From Treponemataceae bacterium (lineage in GTDB: Bacteria; Spirochaetota; Spirochaetia; Treponematales; Treponemataceae): 41,538 bases of DNA. Below are positions 26,045-34,251 of the stretch, piece after piece. Location of the stretch: assembly GCA_024402435.1 (NCBI GenBank), contig JAKSTU010000022.1:1-41538 (forward strand). The letters run 5' to 3'. The notes beneath the pieces are model-generated. The model was not told the DNA's origin. It saw only the letters and a program-made list of their open reading frames with translations, and searched no databases. Positions within the stretch are counted from its first letter, which is position 1. Each line of letters opens with the position of its first letter. Both the position numbers and the translations under genes were made by a program.

Positions 26045-27403
26045 ATGATCAAAGCAAAACATTCTTTCGACAAAGAATTCTACAGAAGCATGCTTTTTAT
26101 TGCGGCTCCTATTATCTTGCAGAACTTCGTGAATTCATTCATCAACATGCTGGATACAATCATGGTCGGCCGTTTGGGCGAAGTATCCATTGCAGCAGTT
26201 GGACTCGGAAACAACTTTTTCTTTTTTTTCAACATGATTCTTTTTGGAATCACATCAGGATGCGGAATCTTTGTTGCCCAATATTGGGGAAAGAGAGATA
26301 TTCTTCACATACGGCAGGCAACAGGTATTTCGCTCCTTGTCTCAGTTCTTGTGTCCCTTCTGTTTTTTGCAGTGATTCAGATCAGTCCTCAACTGGTTCT
26401 CCGCTTTTATTCTGATGATCCGGAAGTGATTGCTGCCGGAGAAGGCTATCTGCGCATTGTAAGCTGGTCTTATCCGCTTTTCGCTTTGGGCATGGTTTTC
26501 GGTCTGAGCCTCCGCAGTGTCGAAAATCCCCGGGTTCCCATGATTGCTTCTGTTGTGTCCCTTCTGGTAAATGCTCTTTTCAACTGGCTGCTGATTTTCG
26601 GGGTCGGGCCTTTTCCTCAGATGGGAATACGTGGTGCGGCTTTGGCAACTTTGATTTCCCATTTGATTAACTGCATCATTCTTCTTGCAATTTCTTACCA
26701 GAAAAAGCTTCCGCCTGCAGGCAAACTCAAAGAACTGTTCGGATTTTCAAAAGATTTTGCAGCGCGTTTTCTCAGAATCGGCGCGCCGGTAATCATCAAT
26801 GAGACCATCTGGTCTTTCGGCATAACGCTTCAGAATGCAATCATGGCCCGCGCAGGAACCGATGCTTATGCGGCTTTCAACATTACGGGTACAATTTCCA
26901 ATCTCACATGGATTTTTCTTATGGGAATCGGAAACGCGGCTGCAGTTCTCATAGGCAAAAAAATCGGGGAAGGAAATCGTGAAACGGCTTTTGCTTACGC
27001 AAACCGTTGTGCAAAACTTGTTCCGGTTGTCGGCATTCTTGTGGGTGCAATGCTGTGGCCGCTGTCCCTAACGCTGAAATTTTTCTTCAACGTTTCACCT
27101 CATATCATTACGCAGGCTCAGTATATGCTGCGTTTTCTGACTTTCATGTATCCTTTCAACGGATTCAATATGCTGATGGTTACAGGTGTGTGCCGATCCG
27201 GTGGAGACACAGTTTATTCAGCCGTAGCAGATGTGCTTTTCATGTATGTGCTTTCATTGCCTTTGGCTGCTGTGGCAACTTTTATGTTCCACGCGCCGGC
27301 AATTGTGATTTACATCTGCATTATGAGCGACAATTTCGGAAAGGCGCTCATGCTTTTCCTTCGTCTCAAATCCCGCAAGTGGCTTCACGACGTAACGAAA
27401 TAA
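26045..27403 (+). CDS. MATE-family multidrug/organic cation efflux transporter
   Basis: The 452-residue protein has twelve hydrophobic segments in two similar halves, as in MATE transporters, which export drugs or metabolites against Na+ or H+ entry. Family marks are the N-terminal IAAPIILQNFVNSFINMLDTIMVGRLG and the repeat in the second half beginning with LRIGAPVIINETIWSFG. AGGGA lies 6 bases before the ATG. It starts 17 bases after the terminator T-run, so it probably has its own promoter or depends on read-through; no clear promoter is visible in that short space. The substrate is unknown. It converges on the response regulator with 62 bases between stops. Confidence 0.9.
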   Translation: MIKAKHSFDKEFYRSMLFIAAPIILQNFVNSFINMLDTIMVGRLGEVSIAAVGLGNNFFFFFNMILFGITSGCGIFVAQYWGKRDILHIRQATGISLLVSVLVSLLFFAVIQISPQLVLRFYSDDPEVIAAGEGYLRIVSWSYPLFALGMVFGLSLRSVENPRVPMIASVVSLLVNALFNWLLIFGVGPFPQMGIRGAALATLISHLINCIILLAISYQKKLPPAGKLKELFGFSKDFAARFLRIGAPVIINETIWSFGITLQNAIMARAGTDAYAAFNITGTISNLTWIFLMGIGNAAAVLIGKKIGEGNRETAFAYANRCAKLVPVVGILVGAMLWPLSLTLKFFFNVSPHIITQAQYMLRFLTFMYPFNGFNMLMVTGVCRSGGDTVYSAVADVLFMYVLSLPLAAVATFMFHAPAIVIYICIMSDNFGKALMLFLRLKSRKWLHDVTK

Positions 27404-27465
27404 AAGCGCCTTGTCCCGCTCTGTCTTGCAGTGCGTTCTGTATGAAAACCTGCAATCCGGACTGA

Positions 27466-28518
27466 TCAGTCGCGGGATCCCTGCGAAAGCAGTGACTGTG
27501 CGAATTCCGGATTGTATTGGCTGTCAAAAATGTGTTCCAGTTCTTTGTGACACTTTTTGAAAGCATCAATCAGATCAGGGTCAAAACTTTTTCCGCTCTG
27601 ACCGATAATCCATTCAATGGAATCTTCGTGACTGAACGATGTTTTGTATGGCCGTACGGAACGCAGGGCGTCATAAACGTCAGCAATGGAAACGACTCTG
27701 CCCGAAAGAGGAATGTTTTCGCCTTTCAGATTGCACGGATATCCGCTTCCGTCCCATTTTTCATGATGTGACCATGCAATTTCTGCGGCCAGTTCCAGTG
27801 TTTTTTTGTCTTTAAGAATCTCATAACCAATTTGGGCATGTGTCTTCATTATGGCAAACTCATCAGCATTCAGTCTGCGGGGCAAATGAAGAATCCCGTC
27901 CGGAATCCCGACCTTCCCGATGTCATGCATTGGTGAAAAAGTTTCCACGTCTTTGCAGAAATCTGACGGTAATCCTGCCGCTTCAGAAAGAGCCCGCGAA
28001 AGCCCCGCAATACGAGCAATATGAGTTCCGGTTTCGTAGTCCCGCGCTTCAGCAAGTTCTGTAAGTGCTTTGTAGCAGCTTACAAGAACATTGGATTCCC
28101 GTCTCTGAAGTTCCGCCTGATAATTGAACAGACGCTGTCCCACTTTGATGCGTGCTTTCAGTTCCTGGATTGCAACCGGTTTGATCAGGTAATCGTCGGC
28201 GCCGCTTGAAAGCCCTTCTACAATGTCATTTGTGGTACTGTTGCTGGTCAGCAGCATGATGTAACTGTATTCATTACCTTGCATCTGTCTGATTTTCTGA
28301 CACAGTTCAAGCCCGGAAAGTCCCGGCATAACCCAGTCCAAAATGTAGATGTGAAAATGAGTGCCTTTTTTTACCTGCTGCCAAACTTCATTGCCGTTGG
28401 AACAGACAGTAACATTGAATCCCCATTTTTCCAGAGTGTGTGTAAGCAGCATTCTGATTGCAGAACTGTCATCGGCAATCAGTACATCAAGCGGGGTATC
28501 AGATTCGCGAAAATACAT
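27466..28518 (-). CDS. Response regulator with receiver and HD-GYP cyclic-di-GMP phosphodiesterase domains
   Basis: This protein of 350 residues has a CheY-like receiver (about 10-125): the acidic pair Asp16-Asp17, phosphoacceptor Asp61 in ILDWVMPG, the Thr/Ser of LLTS and Lys113 in IKP. The output is a complete HD-GYP domain (about 145-335): HDIGKVGIPD with His198-Asp199, THAQIGYEIL, HHEKWDGSGYP and SIADVYDALRSVRPY. HD-GYP enzymes hydrolyse cyclic di-GMP to GMP. No histidine kinase is adjacent, so this is an orphan regulator. The start at 28518 has no Shine-Dalgarno sequence and follows a -10 box by 6 bases. Confidence 0.94.
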   Translation of the reverse strand: MYFRESDTPLDVLIADDSSAIRMLLTHTLEKWGFNVTVCSNGNEVWQQVKKGTHFHIYILDWVMPGLSGLELCQKIRQMQGNEYSYIMLLTSNSTTNDIVEGLSSGADDYLIKPVAIQELKARIKVGQRLFNYQAELQRRESNVLVSCYKALTELAEARDYETGTHIARIAGLSRALSEAAGLPSDFCKDVETFSPMHDIGKVGIPDGILHLPRRLNADEFAIMKTHAQIGYEILKDKKTLELAAEIAWSHHEKWDGSGYPCNLKGENIPLSGRVVSIADVYDALRSVRPYKTSFSHEDSIEWIIGQSGKSFDPDLIDAFKKCHKELEHIFDSQYNPEFAQSLLSQGSRD

Positions 28519-28524
28519 AGCACA

Positions 28525-28553
28525 AGGGTATCACGATAACATTCTGCCCGCAA
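28525..28553 (-). promoter_or_regulatory. Promoter of the HD-GYP response regulator, probably leaderless
   Basis: On the minus strand TTGCGG (28548-28553), a 17-base spacer and TACCCT (28525-28530) end 6 bases before the ATG. The -35 and spacing are identical to those of the deacetylase promoter at 3197. Confidence 0.55.
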
Positions 28554-28596
28554 TGAAAAAAATCATAAAAAAAGGAAAAAAAATGATAGTTGAAAC

Positions 28597-28632
28597 AAAA
28601 AAAAGGATCCCCCGAACCAGTCGGAAGATCCT
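28597..28632 (-). terminator. Terminator of tRNA-Thr
   Basis: On the minus strand AGGATC pairs with GATCCT (28604-28632) around an inner TCCGA/TTCGG stem, then an eight-T run (complement of 28597-28604). Confidence 0.85.
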
Positions 28633-28638
28633 GTCTGC

Positions 28639-28711
28639 AGCCAATTCCCGGACTTGAACCGAGCACCTGCGCGTTACGAGGGCGCTGCTCTACCAGATGA
28701 GCTAAATTGGC
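28639..28711 (-). tRNA. tRNA-Thr (anticodon CGT)
   Basis: The 73-base minus-strand sequence folds into a full cloverleaf. The acceptor is GCCAATT/AATTGGC, the D arm GCTC/GAGC, the anticodon loop CTCGTAA, and the T arm CTCGG-TTCAAGT-CCGGG. The anticodon CGT reads ACG (Thr). The innermost anticodon-stem pair (31-39) is C-C. CCA is not encoded. Promoter and terminator flank it closely. Confidence 0.93.
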
Positions 28712-28722
28712 AAGATTTTATG

Positions 28723-28751
28723 AGATTAGCAAAAAAGATTGCAAAGGTCAA
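28723..28751 (-). promoter_or_regulatory. Promoter of tRNA-Thr
   Basis: TTGACC (28746-28751), 17 bases and TAATCT (28723-28728) on the minus strand lie 11 bases before the mature 5' end. The -35 overlaps the last codons of the dual-cNMP regulator gene. Confidence 0.7.
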
Positions 28752-30001
28752 CCTGACACGCGGCGCTGCATTGACTTCTGGTCAACAAGACGGCGCATTT
28801 CAACAATGTTGCTTACAACCATGTAGTTGTCAAAAACTTCAAGTTTGCGTTTTTCGACCAGTTTGTTAACTTCGTCACGCACAACTTCAATGGGGAGTCC
28901 GGCCCAGTGTGAAAGATCCTGCACTGTAAGGTTGAATCTGCGTGAACGGTCGCTTACGTTGCCCAAATTGCTCATTTCGTCGAACATAAGGAAAACGTCT
29001 GCAATGCGGGCAGTTTTGTCCTGAATGCACAAAATCTTGAAACGGCGTTTCTGGTCATAAATGCGTTTGCAGAAAAGCTTGAGCAGAATAAGTGCAATCT
29101 GCGGGTTGCCTGTAATAAGGACTTCAAAGTTTTCTTTGTTGAATTCCAGAACTTCAACTCTGTCGATTGCGACACAAGTTGCAGAACGTGGTGTGTTTTC
29201 AAGGATTGCCATTTCACCGAAGAATTCGCCGGGCATAAGGATGTCCAGGTTTTTCTTGGAACCTTTTACGGTTTTTACAAGCTGAACCTGTCCGGACTGA
29301 ATCAGATAGAAACAGTCTCCGGGCTCAAATTCAGAAATGATGACGGAACCGGGTTCAAAAGTTTTTGCAAAACGGGAGAACGCGGGCAGAGAAAACTGTT
29401 TGATTGCACTGCTTGTAGAAGGCAGAACAGCCAGTGTTTCCTGATGTGTTCCGCGTGCAGACTGAACATCTGCCCTGTGTTTTGCGTCGGTATACAGTTT
29501 TGCGATTTCGCGGATGTTCGGCGCGGTCGGGAACCGTGTCATGAATTTTTTGCAGATGTCACAGCAGGAACTGTACTGATCATCATCAAAGAAACTTTGT
29601 GCAACGGACTGCATTCCAGTGTACTGGTTTACATCTTCATGACTGTTCAGAATTGATTCGGTTTTTTTATGGATTGCACGCAACTGGTTTGAAAAAACGC
29701 GCAGCATCTTCATGATAATCTGTTTGTTGTTGCTGAAAAGTGCTTCAAATTCAGCGACAGTCATTACGATGGTAACGCAGTCAGCGGCAACAGTAGCAGA
29801 TTCTTCGCGGGGAAAGTGTCCGAATGCTGATTTTACACCAAAAAACTCACCTTCGCGAATGTACTCAGTGACAGGAGATCCGGTTTCAATGTCTGTGCTG
29901 GTAAGAATAACCATGCCTTTCTGAAGGATAAAAATACGTTCATCTTTATCTTCGGCAAAGTAAATAATTGAACCTTTTGTGTAAGACACCGCTCTTGGCA
30001 T
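28748..30001 (-). CDS. Crp-like regulator with two cyclic-nucleotide-binding domains
   Basis: The 417-residue protein has two cNMP-binding folds. The first (about 10-115) is degenerate at its phosphate cassette (GEFFGVKSAFG). A helical, TPR-like linker follows (about 120-195). The second (about 205-320) has a good cassette, GEFFGEMAILENTPRSATCVA, with the Glu and Arg that hold the cyclic phosphate and ribose in Crp. The end (about 340-400) is a winged-helix Crp-type DNA-binding domain (LTVQDLSHWAGLPIEVVRDEVNKLVEKRKLEV). It probably binds DNA in response to a cyclic nucleotide. A doubled sensor in one chain is unusual, since Crp has one. GGAG lies about 10 bases before the ATG. The tRNA-Thr promoter overlaps its 3' end. 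Confidence 0.85.
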   Translation of the reverse strand: MPRAVSYTKGSIIYFAEDKDERIFILQKGMVILTSTDIETGSPVTEYIREGEFFGVKSAFGHFPREESATVAADCVTIVMTVAEFEALFSNNKQIIMKMLRVFSNQLRAIHKKTESILNSHEDVNQYTGMQSVAQSFFDDDQYSSCCDICKKFMTRFPTAPNIREIAKLYTDAKHRADVQSARGTHQETLAVLPSTSSAIKQFSLPAFSRFAKTFEPGSVIISEFEPGDCFYLIQSGQVQLVKTVKGSKKNLDILMPGEFFGEMAILENTPRSATCVAIDRVEVLEFNKENFEVLITGNPQIALILLKLFCKRIYDQKRRFKILCIQDKTARIADVFLMFDEMSNLGNVSDRSRRFNLTVQDLSHWAGLPIEVVRDEVNKLVEKRKLEVFDNYMVVSNIVEMRRLVDQKSMQRRVSG

Positions 30002-30096
30002 TTCGTGTTCGCTCCAAAAAAAGAACTGATTTGTTTTAAATCTGCTAAATCAAATTAACTATAACACAAAGTATTAAAATATGCTATTGTTTTTTC

Positions 30097-30954
30097 ATGA
30101 TTGATTTGCACACACATTCAACTGCATCGGACGGAGAACTTACGCCGGAACAGCTTGTTCTTCATGCGCAGACAAAGGGAATATCCGTTCTGGCACTTAC
30201 AGATCATGATACGGTTGCAGGCCTTGACCGGGCTGAAAAGCAGGCAGCTGAATGCGGAATAACTTTTGTGCGCGGAATAGAGCTGAACATAGAAGTTAAT
30301 CGCGGAGAATTCCATCTTTTGGGGCTGGGGCTCGGACAAATTTCAAAATCTTTGGACAAACTGATTGCAAAACTTCAGGCCGGACGTGAAGACAGGAACA
30401 GATCAATGATTTCAAAAATGAAAGCAGACGGTCTGCCGGTAGATTATGACGAACTTCTGCAGATGTTCAGTTTGCCATGTTTGGGTCGGCCTCACATTGC
30501 CGCCTACATGGTTGAGAAAAACATTGTAAAGAAACGCCAGCAGGCTTTTGACAAATATCTGGCGCAAGGGCGGCCTTACTACGTGGACCGGGAAGGTGTA
30601 GACCTGTTTGATGCTGTTGAAGCAATAAATGATTCCGGGGGAATACCGGTTCTGGCACATCCTCTGTCTTTGTATCTCAGCTGGGGCAAACTGGAGCCTG
30701 TGCTTGCGGATCACTTTGAAAGCGGAATCCGCGGGCTTGAAGCATGGCATCCGGGGACAAAGGTCGGTGAAGCAATCCGGCTTGAAGAACTTGCCCGGAA
30801 ACTCGGTTTTTTTGTGACGGGCGGAAGTGATTTTCACGGAGAACATGTCCGTGCGGACCGGAGAATCGGACACACTGCGGGTATGAAGAAAATTGAAGAC
30901 CGGTTCTGGACCGATGAACTCCTTCCGAATCTGCAGAAAATGATTCAGAAATAG
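30097..30954 (+). CDS. PHP-domain phosphoesterase (RNase AM / TrpH-like)
   Basis: The protein of 285 residues is a PHP-fold metal-dependent phosphoesterase. Ligands are seen in DLHTHSTASDG, LALTDHDTVAGL, a Glu in RGIELN, HPLSLY and GSDFHGEH. Its length and motif set match the TrpH/YciV group, which acts on 3',5'-bisphosphonucleosides and trims 5' ends of short RNAs. The second half includes the insert typical of that group (GRPHIAAYMVE and a following helix). No Shine-Dalgarno sequence precedes the ATG; TATTGT lies 6 bases upstream with ATAACA 18 bases before it, another possible leaderless start. It is divergent from the dual-cNMP regulator, with 95 bases between starts. Confidence 0.88.
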   Translation: MIDLHTHSTASDGELTPEQLVLHAQTKGISVLALTDHDTVAGLDRAEKQAAECGITFVRGIELNIEVNRGEFHLLGLGLGQISKSLDKLIAKLQAGREDRNRSMISKMKADGLPVDYDELLQMFSLPCLGRPHIAAYMVEKNIVKKRQQAFDKYLAQGRPYYVDREGVDLFDAVEAINDSGGIPVLAHPLSLYLSWGKLEPVLADHFESGIRGLEAWHPGTKVGEAIRLEELARKLGFFVTGGSDFHGEHVRADRRIGHTAGMKKIEDRFWTDELLPNLQKMIQK

Positions 30955-31089
30955 AATTTTTTTATAAAACTTTTGCAACTCCTCTGATTTTTTTGATTTT
31001 TTTTCAAAAATTTCCATAAAAAGAAATGTGCAGGGATTTTGAATCCTTGTGAATTTCTTTGTGAATCCTTATGGAGGTTTTTGTTTTTC

Positions 31090-32712
31090 ATGAAAGTAGT
31101 CAGTTATTCGCCTTTTGGCTACGAAGGTTCCCTTGTAAGTGTAGAAGTGGATTTGAGACGCGGAATTCCCGCAATCGATCTGGTAGGCCTTGCTGACAAT
31201 GCGGTAAAAGAATCACGTGAACGGATGCGTTCTGCAATAATCAACTCCGGATTTGAGTTTCCGCCGGAACGGGTTCTCATCAGTTTGTCGCCTGCAGACG
31301 TAAAAAAGGAAGGTGCCGGTTTTGATCTTGCGATTGCCCTTGCAGTGCTTGATGCCAAAACTTCTTTTGCCGAAGAGAGCAGGAGTGACAATGCAGTGAA
31401 TCTGTCCTTTGACGACGGAATCCTTGTGATGGGAGAACTGGAACTGTCCGGAAAAATCAGGGCGGTGAGGGGAGTCCATGCAGCAGTTTCCACGGCCTGT
31501 GAAAACGGTATCCAGTATTGCATTGTCCCGAAAGAAAATGAACTTGAAGCAAGAGCTTTGTCAGAAATGGATGTTTATGGGGTTGAAAATCTTGTGGATG
31601 CCAAAAAAGCCCTTGAAATAATCATGGAAAAAAACGCTGTGGAAATCATGACTTCATGCCCGGGAATTGAAAAATCAGTCCGGAAAGCAAAGGAAACAAA
31701 AGAAGAACCCGTGCTTTTCGGATCGGTTCCTGCCGGTTTGGATTTCTCTGACATTGCAGGACAGAAAAAACTTGTGCGGGCTCTTCAGATTGCTGCGGCC
31801 GGTGGTCATAACTGTCTGGTTTACGGACCTCCGGGATGCGGAAAAACTCTTGCTTTGGAACGCTTTCCGTACCTTCTGCCTCTGCTTACGGAAGATGAAG
31901 CCCGTGAAGTAACTCGCATATACAGTCTTGCCGGCATTCTCCCACGGGACAGGACACTCGTCCGTGAAGCACCTTTCAGACGTCCCCACCAGTCGGCAAG
32001 TCTGGAAGGAATTGCCGGAGGCGGTCCACACTGTATGCCGGGAGAAATTTCTTTGGCACACAACGGGGTTCTTTTTCTGGACGAAGCGGCCGAATTCCGA
32101 ACTTCTGTTCTGCAGACATTGCGTGTTCCTCTGGAGAACAGGCGGATAACATTAAGCAGAGCAGGCCGCCATACCACGTTTCCTGCAAAATTCCAGCTGA
32201 TGGTCGCGACAAACCCGTGTCCTTGCGGAAACTACGGCTCCGAAGACAAACTCTGTCTTTGCAGTGTGCGTTCTGTTGAACAATATTGGAAAAAGTTTTC
32301 CGCACCGCTTCTGGACCGCATTGACATCCGCGTGAATGTGTCTCAGGAAGCAGGTGCATTGGTGGACGCGGCGGAAACAGGACGGAAAACGCAGTACGGC
32401 AGTGTGTCTACCGGAGAATTGCGTCTGGACATAGGGCGGGCGGTTGAGACACAGCGGAAAAGACAGGGAAAAGCAAATGCGCTTCTCACACCGGAAGAAG
32501 TGGATTATTACTGCAAGATGGATGACACTGCTACAAAGATTCTGTCGGATGCGGTGTCCAAAAACGATTTTTCTGCCCGCGCGGTGCACAGCTGCATAAG
32601 ATTGTCACGAACAATTGCTGATATGGAAGGGGCATACGGAATAAACGGAAAACACATGGAAGAAGCTGTCGGACTCAGGAATAACGAAGGTGCCATGGGA
32701 TTTTGTCTTTGA
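31090..32712 (+). CDS. comM: ComM/YifB-family AAA+ ATPase (Mg-chelatase-like)
   Basis: The protein of 540 residues begins with the family's N-terminal Lon-like domain (GYEGSLVSVEVDLRRGIPAIDLVGLAD and LSPADVKKEGAGFDLAIAL). The AAA+ module has Walker A GPPGCGKT near residue 246 and Walker B VLFLDEAAEF. A Cys cluster (NPCPCGNYG with a CLC downstream) and the C-terminal Mg_chelatase_C domain follow. In Vibrio and Haemophilus, ComM is a helicase that promotes branch migration in natural transformation; in many bacteria it is present without known competence. Start: the ATG at 31090 matches the family N-terminus. GGAGG lies 12 bases upstream, a long spacing. It is followed by the bidirectional hairpin at 32728-32762. 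Confidence 0.93.
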   Translation: MKVVSYSPFGYEGSLVSVEVDLRRGIPAIDLVGLADNAVKESRERMRSAIINSGFEFPPERVLISLSPADVKKEGAGFDLAIALAVLDAKTSFAEESRSDNAVNLSFDDGILVMGELELSGKIRAVRGVHAAVSTACENGIQYCIVPKENELEARALSEMDVYGVENLVDAKKALEIIMEKNAVEIMTSCPGIEKSVRKAKETKEEPVLFGSVPAGLDFSDIAGQKKLVRALQIAAAGGHNCLVYGPPGCGKTLALERFPYLLPLLTEDEAREVTRIYSLAGILPRDRTLVREAPFRRPHQSASLEGIAGGGPHCMPGEISLAHNGVLFLDEAAEFRTSVLQTLRVPLENRRITLSRAGRHTTFPAKFQLMVATNPCPCGNYGSEDKLCLCSVRSVEQYWKKFSAPLLDRIDIRVNVSQEAGALVDAAETGRKTQYGSVSTGELRLDIGRAVETQRKRQGKANALLTPEEVDYYCKMDDTATKILSDAVSKNDFSARAVHSCIRLSRTIADMEGAYGINGKHMEEAVGLRNNEGAMGFCL

Positions 32713-32727
32713 CGGATGAAAGGACAT

Positions 32728-32762
32728 AAAAAAAGCTGTCTCTGAAAAATCAGGACAGCTTT
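32728..32762 (-). terminator. Terminator of tRNA-Leu (also after comM)
   Basis: AAAGCTGTC (32732-32740) pairs with GACAGCTTT (32754-32762) around an inner CTGA/TCAG stem. The minus strand continues into a seven-T run (complement of 32728-32734), so it ends the tRNA transcript; it may also end comM. Confidence 0.8.
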
Positions 32763-32764
32763 CA

Positions 32765-32848
32765 TACCGGCGAAGAGACTTGAACTCTTACAAGGTCACC
32801 CTTAATAGATTTTGAGTCTATCGTGTCTACCAATTTCACCACGCCGGC
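32765..32848 (-). tRNA. tRNA-Leu (anticodon CAA)
   Basis: The 84-base minus-strand gene is a class II tRNA. It has acceptor GCCGGCG/CGCCGGT, a D loop with GGTGAAATTGGTAGACAC, anticodon stem ATAGA/TCTAT with loop CTCAAAA (anticodon CAA, codon UUG), a long variable arm and T arm AGAG-TTCAAGT-CTCT. CCA is not encoded. Confidence 0.94.
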
Positions 32849-32860
32849 GCAAGTTTTTTC

Positions 32861-32889
32861 AGAATAATGAATAAACTGAAAAAAAGCAA
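32861..32889 (-). promoter_or_regulatory. Promoter of tRNA-Leu
   Basis: TTGCTT (32884-32889), 17 bases and TATTCT (32861-32866) on the minus strand, 12 bases before the mature 5' end. Confidence 0.7.
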
Positions 32890-32906
32890 GTAGGCAACCG
32901 GAAAAA

Positions 32907-34196
32907 TCAGTCAACCAAAGAACGGCATTCAAGATAATAGCGTTTTTCAGTTGCTTCACCCATTGAAAAACTTTTGCGGGGCAGAGGTCCGTTGGTTGCA
33001 ATTGTCTGGAAAAAGCTGTCCTTTGCAATCGGCGGCAAAAGGATTCCCGTTGACTCAGGCTTTCTGCTGAGACGAAGCACTTCGTCAGCTCCATGGATAA
33101 AATCAATTTCCCAGTTTTTGCCTTCCATGATTTTGTCCAATGCCGGCTGGAGTCTGCTGACAGCAAGTTCCTTGATTGCTGTATGGAGAAGAAGGCATTT
33201 AAGTTCTCCGTCTTCCATGAATTCAATGCCGAAATCTGCTTTGCTTGAACCGACTGCTTTTTCCAGTTCCTCTGAATCGGCAGCGGCTGTCAGCGTTCCT
33301 TCAAGCACGGCAGCCAGTTCTTCTGCAACGGAACGTCCTTCTGCTCCGAAGAGAACTCTGTGAATCGGCTCAAAAGTCAGCCCTTTGTCATAAATGCTTA
33401 CGATTTCCACAAGGGCATAACGGCAGGGATGATTTTCTCTGTCAGCTTCGGGGACACTGGTTTTCAGTTCGTCCCAAACTGCTTTTGCTGTTGCAAGGGA
33501 ATGGTTACCGTCGCCGGCTGCAAAAAGAAAAGTGCTTCCGTCAGGCTGCCTGTTCTGTTCCGCCAGTTCGTCCAGCGCATTCTGAACCAGTTTTTCGTCT
33601 GATTCCGCCAAAGTCCAGCCGGTGATGTGTCCGCCTTTTTCCATAAGATCCGTGTCGTAAAGCGGTTCCTGTTTTTTTGCAGCCTTTCCGACTGTATCAA
33701 CAAGAAGTCCGCGGGCATCGTCTGCCAAAAGCATGATGTGAGGAGTTTCAACGCTTGCATTTTTGCGGATGGCCACTCTGGGCGGAATCCTGTCAATGAT
33801 CGTCTGCTCTGTTGAACGGATCAGTGCGGTAGAAAAAGGCTTCCATTCATAGGCTTCCAGATCAATTGCTCCAATCAGTCCGCATCTTGTGTGCCCATAT
33901 TCTGTGGTTCTTTCTATATAAATGAATGATTTTACAGGTGTGTCAAAAACAGATTCTCTGTATTCCTTCATTGTCCTGTTGATTTTCTCAATACGTTCGG
34001 CTTTGTCGCCTTCGTTCAGGTAAACTTCCGGAAAAATAATGTTCAGAGTAGATGGATTCCCTTTGGTATTGGCAGCGCACCGGCTCCAATAATCTTTGTC
34101 CTGGGTGAACTGGTCGCAGGCGATCACAGCCCACTGTTCCATATTTGATCTGTCTTTGGGAAGCAGGATATCTGCTTTAACGAATGCATTTTTCAT
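32907..34196 (-). CDS. DUF1015-family protein
   Basis: This protein of 429 residues matches the DUF1015 family over its full length: an N-terminal WAVIACDQFTQD, a central FLFAAGDGNHSLATAKAVW and a C-terminal region ending shortly after a conserved LLPPIAKDSFFQ. The DGNH segment is the most conserved family feature. It has been suggested that some relatives act as kinases on free serine, but I cannot support that from the sequence. Start: the frame extends to a TTG at 34202, but the ATG at 34196 fits better. No ribosome binding site is present, and TATATT lies 7 bases upstream. It is divergent from rpoN with very short spacing, which suggests shared control. Confidence 0.85.
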   Translation of the reverse strand: MKNAFVKADILLPKDRSNMEQWAVIACDQFTQDKDYWSRCAANTKGNPSTLNIIFPEVYLNEGDKAERIEKINRTMKEYRESVFDTPVKSFIYIERTTEYGHTRCGLIGAIDLEAYEWKPFSTALIRSTEQTIIDRIPPRVAIRKNASVETPHIMLLADDARGLLVDTVGKAAKKQEPLYDTDLMEKGGHITGWTLAESDEKLVQNALDELAEQNRQPDGSTFLFAAGDGNHSLATAKAVWDELKTSVPEADRENHPCRYALVEIVSIYDKGLTFEPIHRVLFGAEGRSVAEELAAVLEGTLTAAADSEELEKAVGSSKADFGIEFMEDGELKCLLLHTAIKELAVSRLQPALDKIMEGKNWEIDFIHGADEVLRLSRKPESTGILLPPIAKDSFFQTIATNGPLPRKSFSMGEATEKRYYLECRSLVD

Positions 34197-34203
34197 GCTC
34201 AAA

Positions 34204-34236
34204 AATATATCAAATCACTTTTCTTTATGCTACACT
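34204..34236. promoter_or_regulatory. Compact divergent promoter region for DUF1015 and rpoN
   Basis: Two -10-like boxes face outward: TATATT on the minus strand (34204-34209), 7 bases from the DUF1015 ATG, and TACACT on the plus strand (34231-34236), 6 bases from the GTG and 15 from the ATG of rpoN. Neither has a convincing -35 at 17 bases, so an activator or a different sigma factor may be needed. Confidence 0.4.
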
Positions 34237-34251
34237 CAAGACGTGAGTGCT

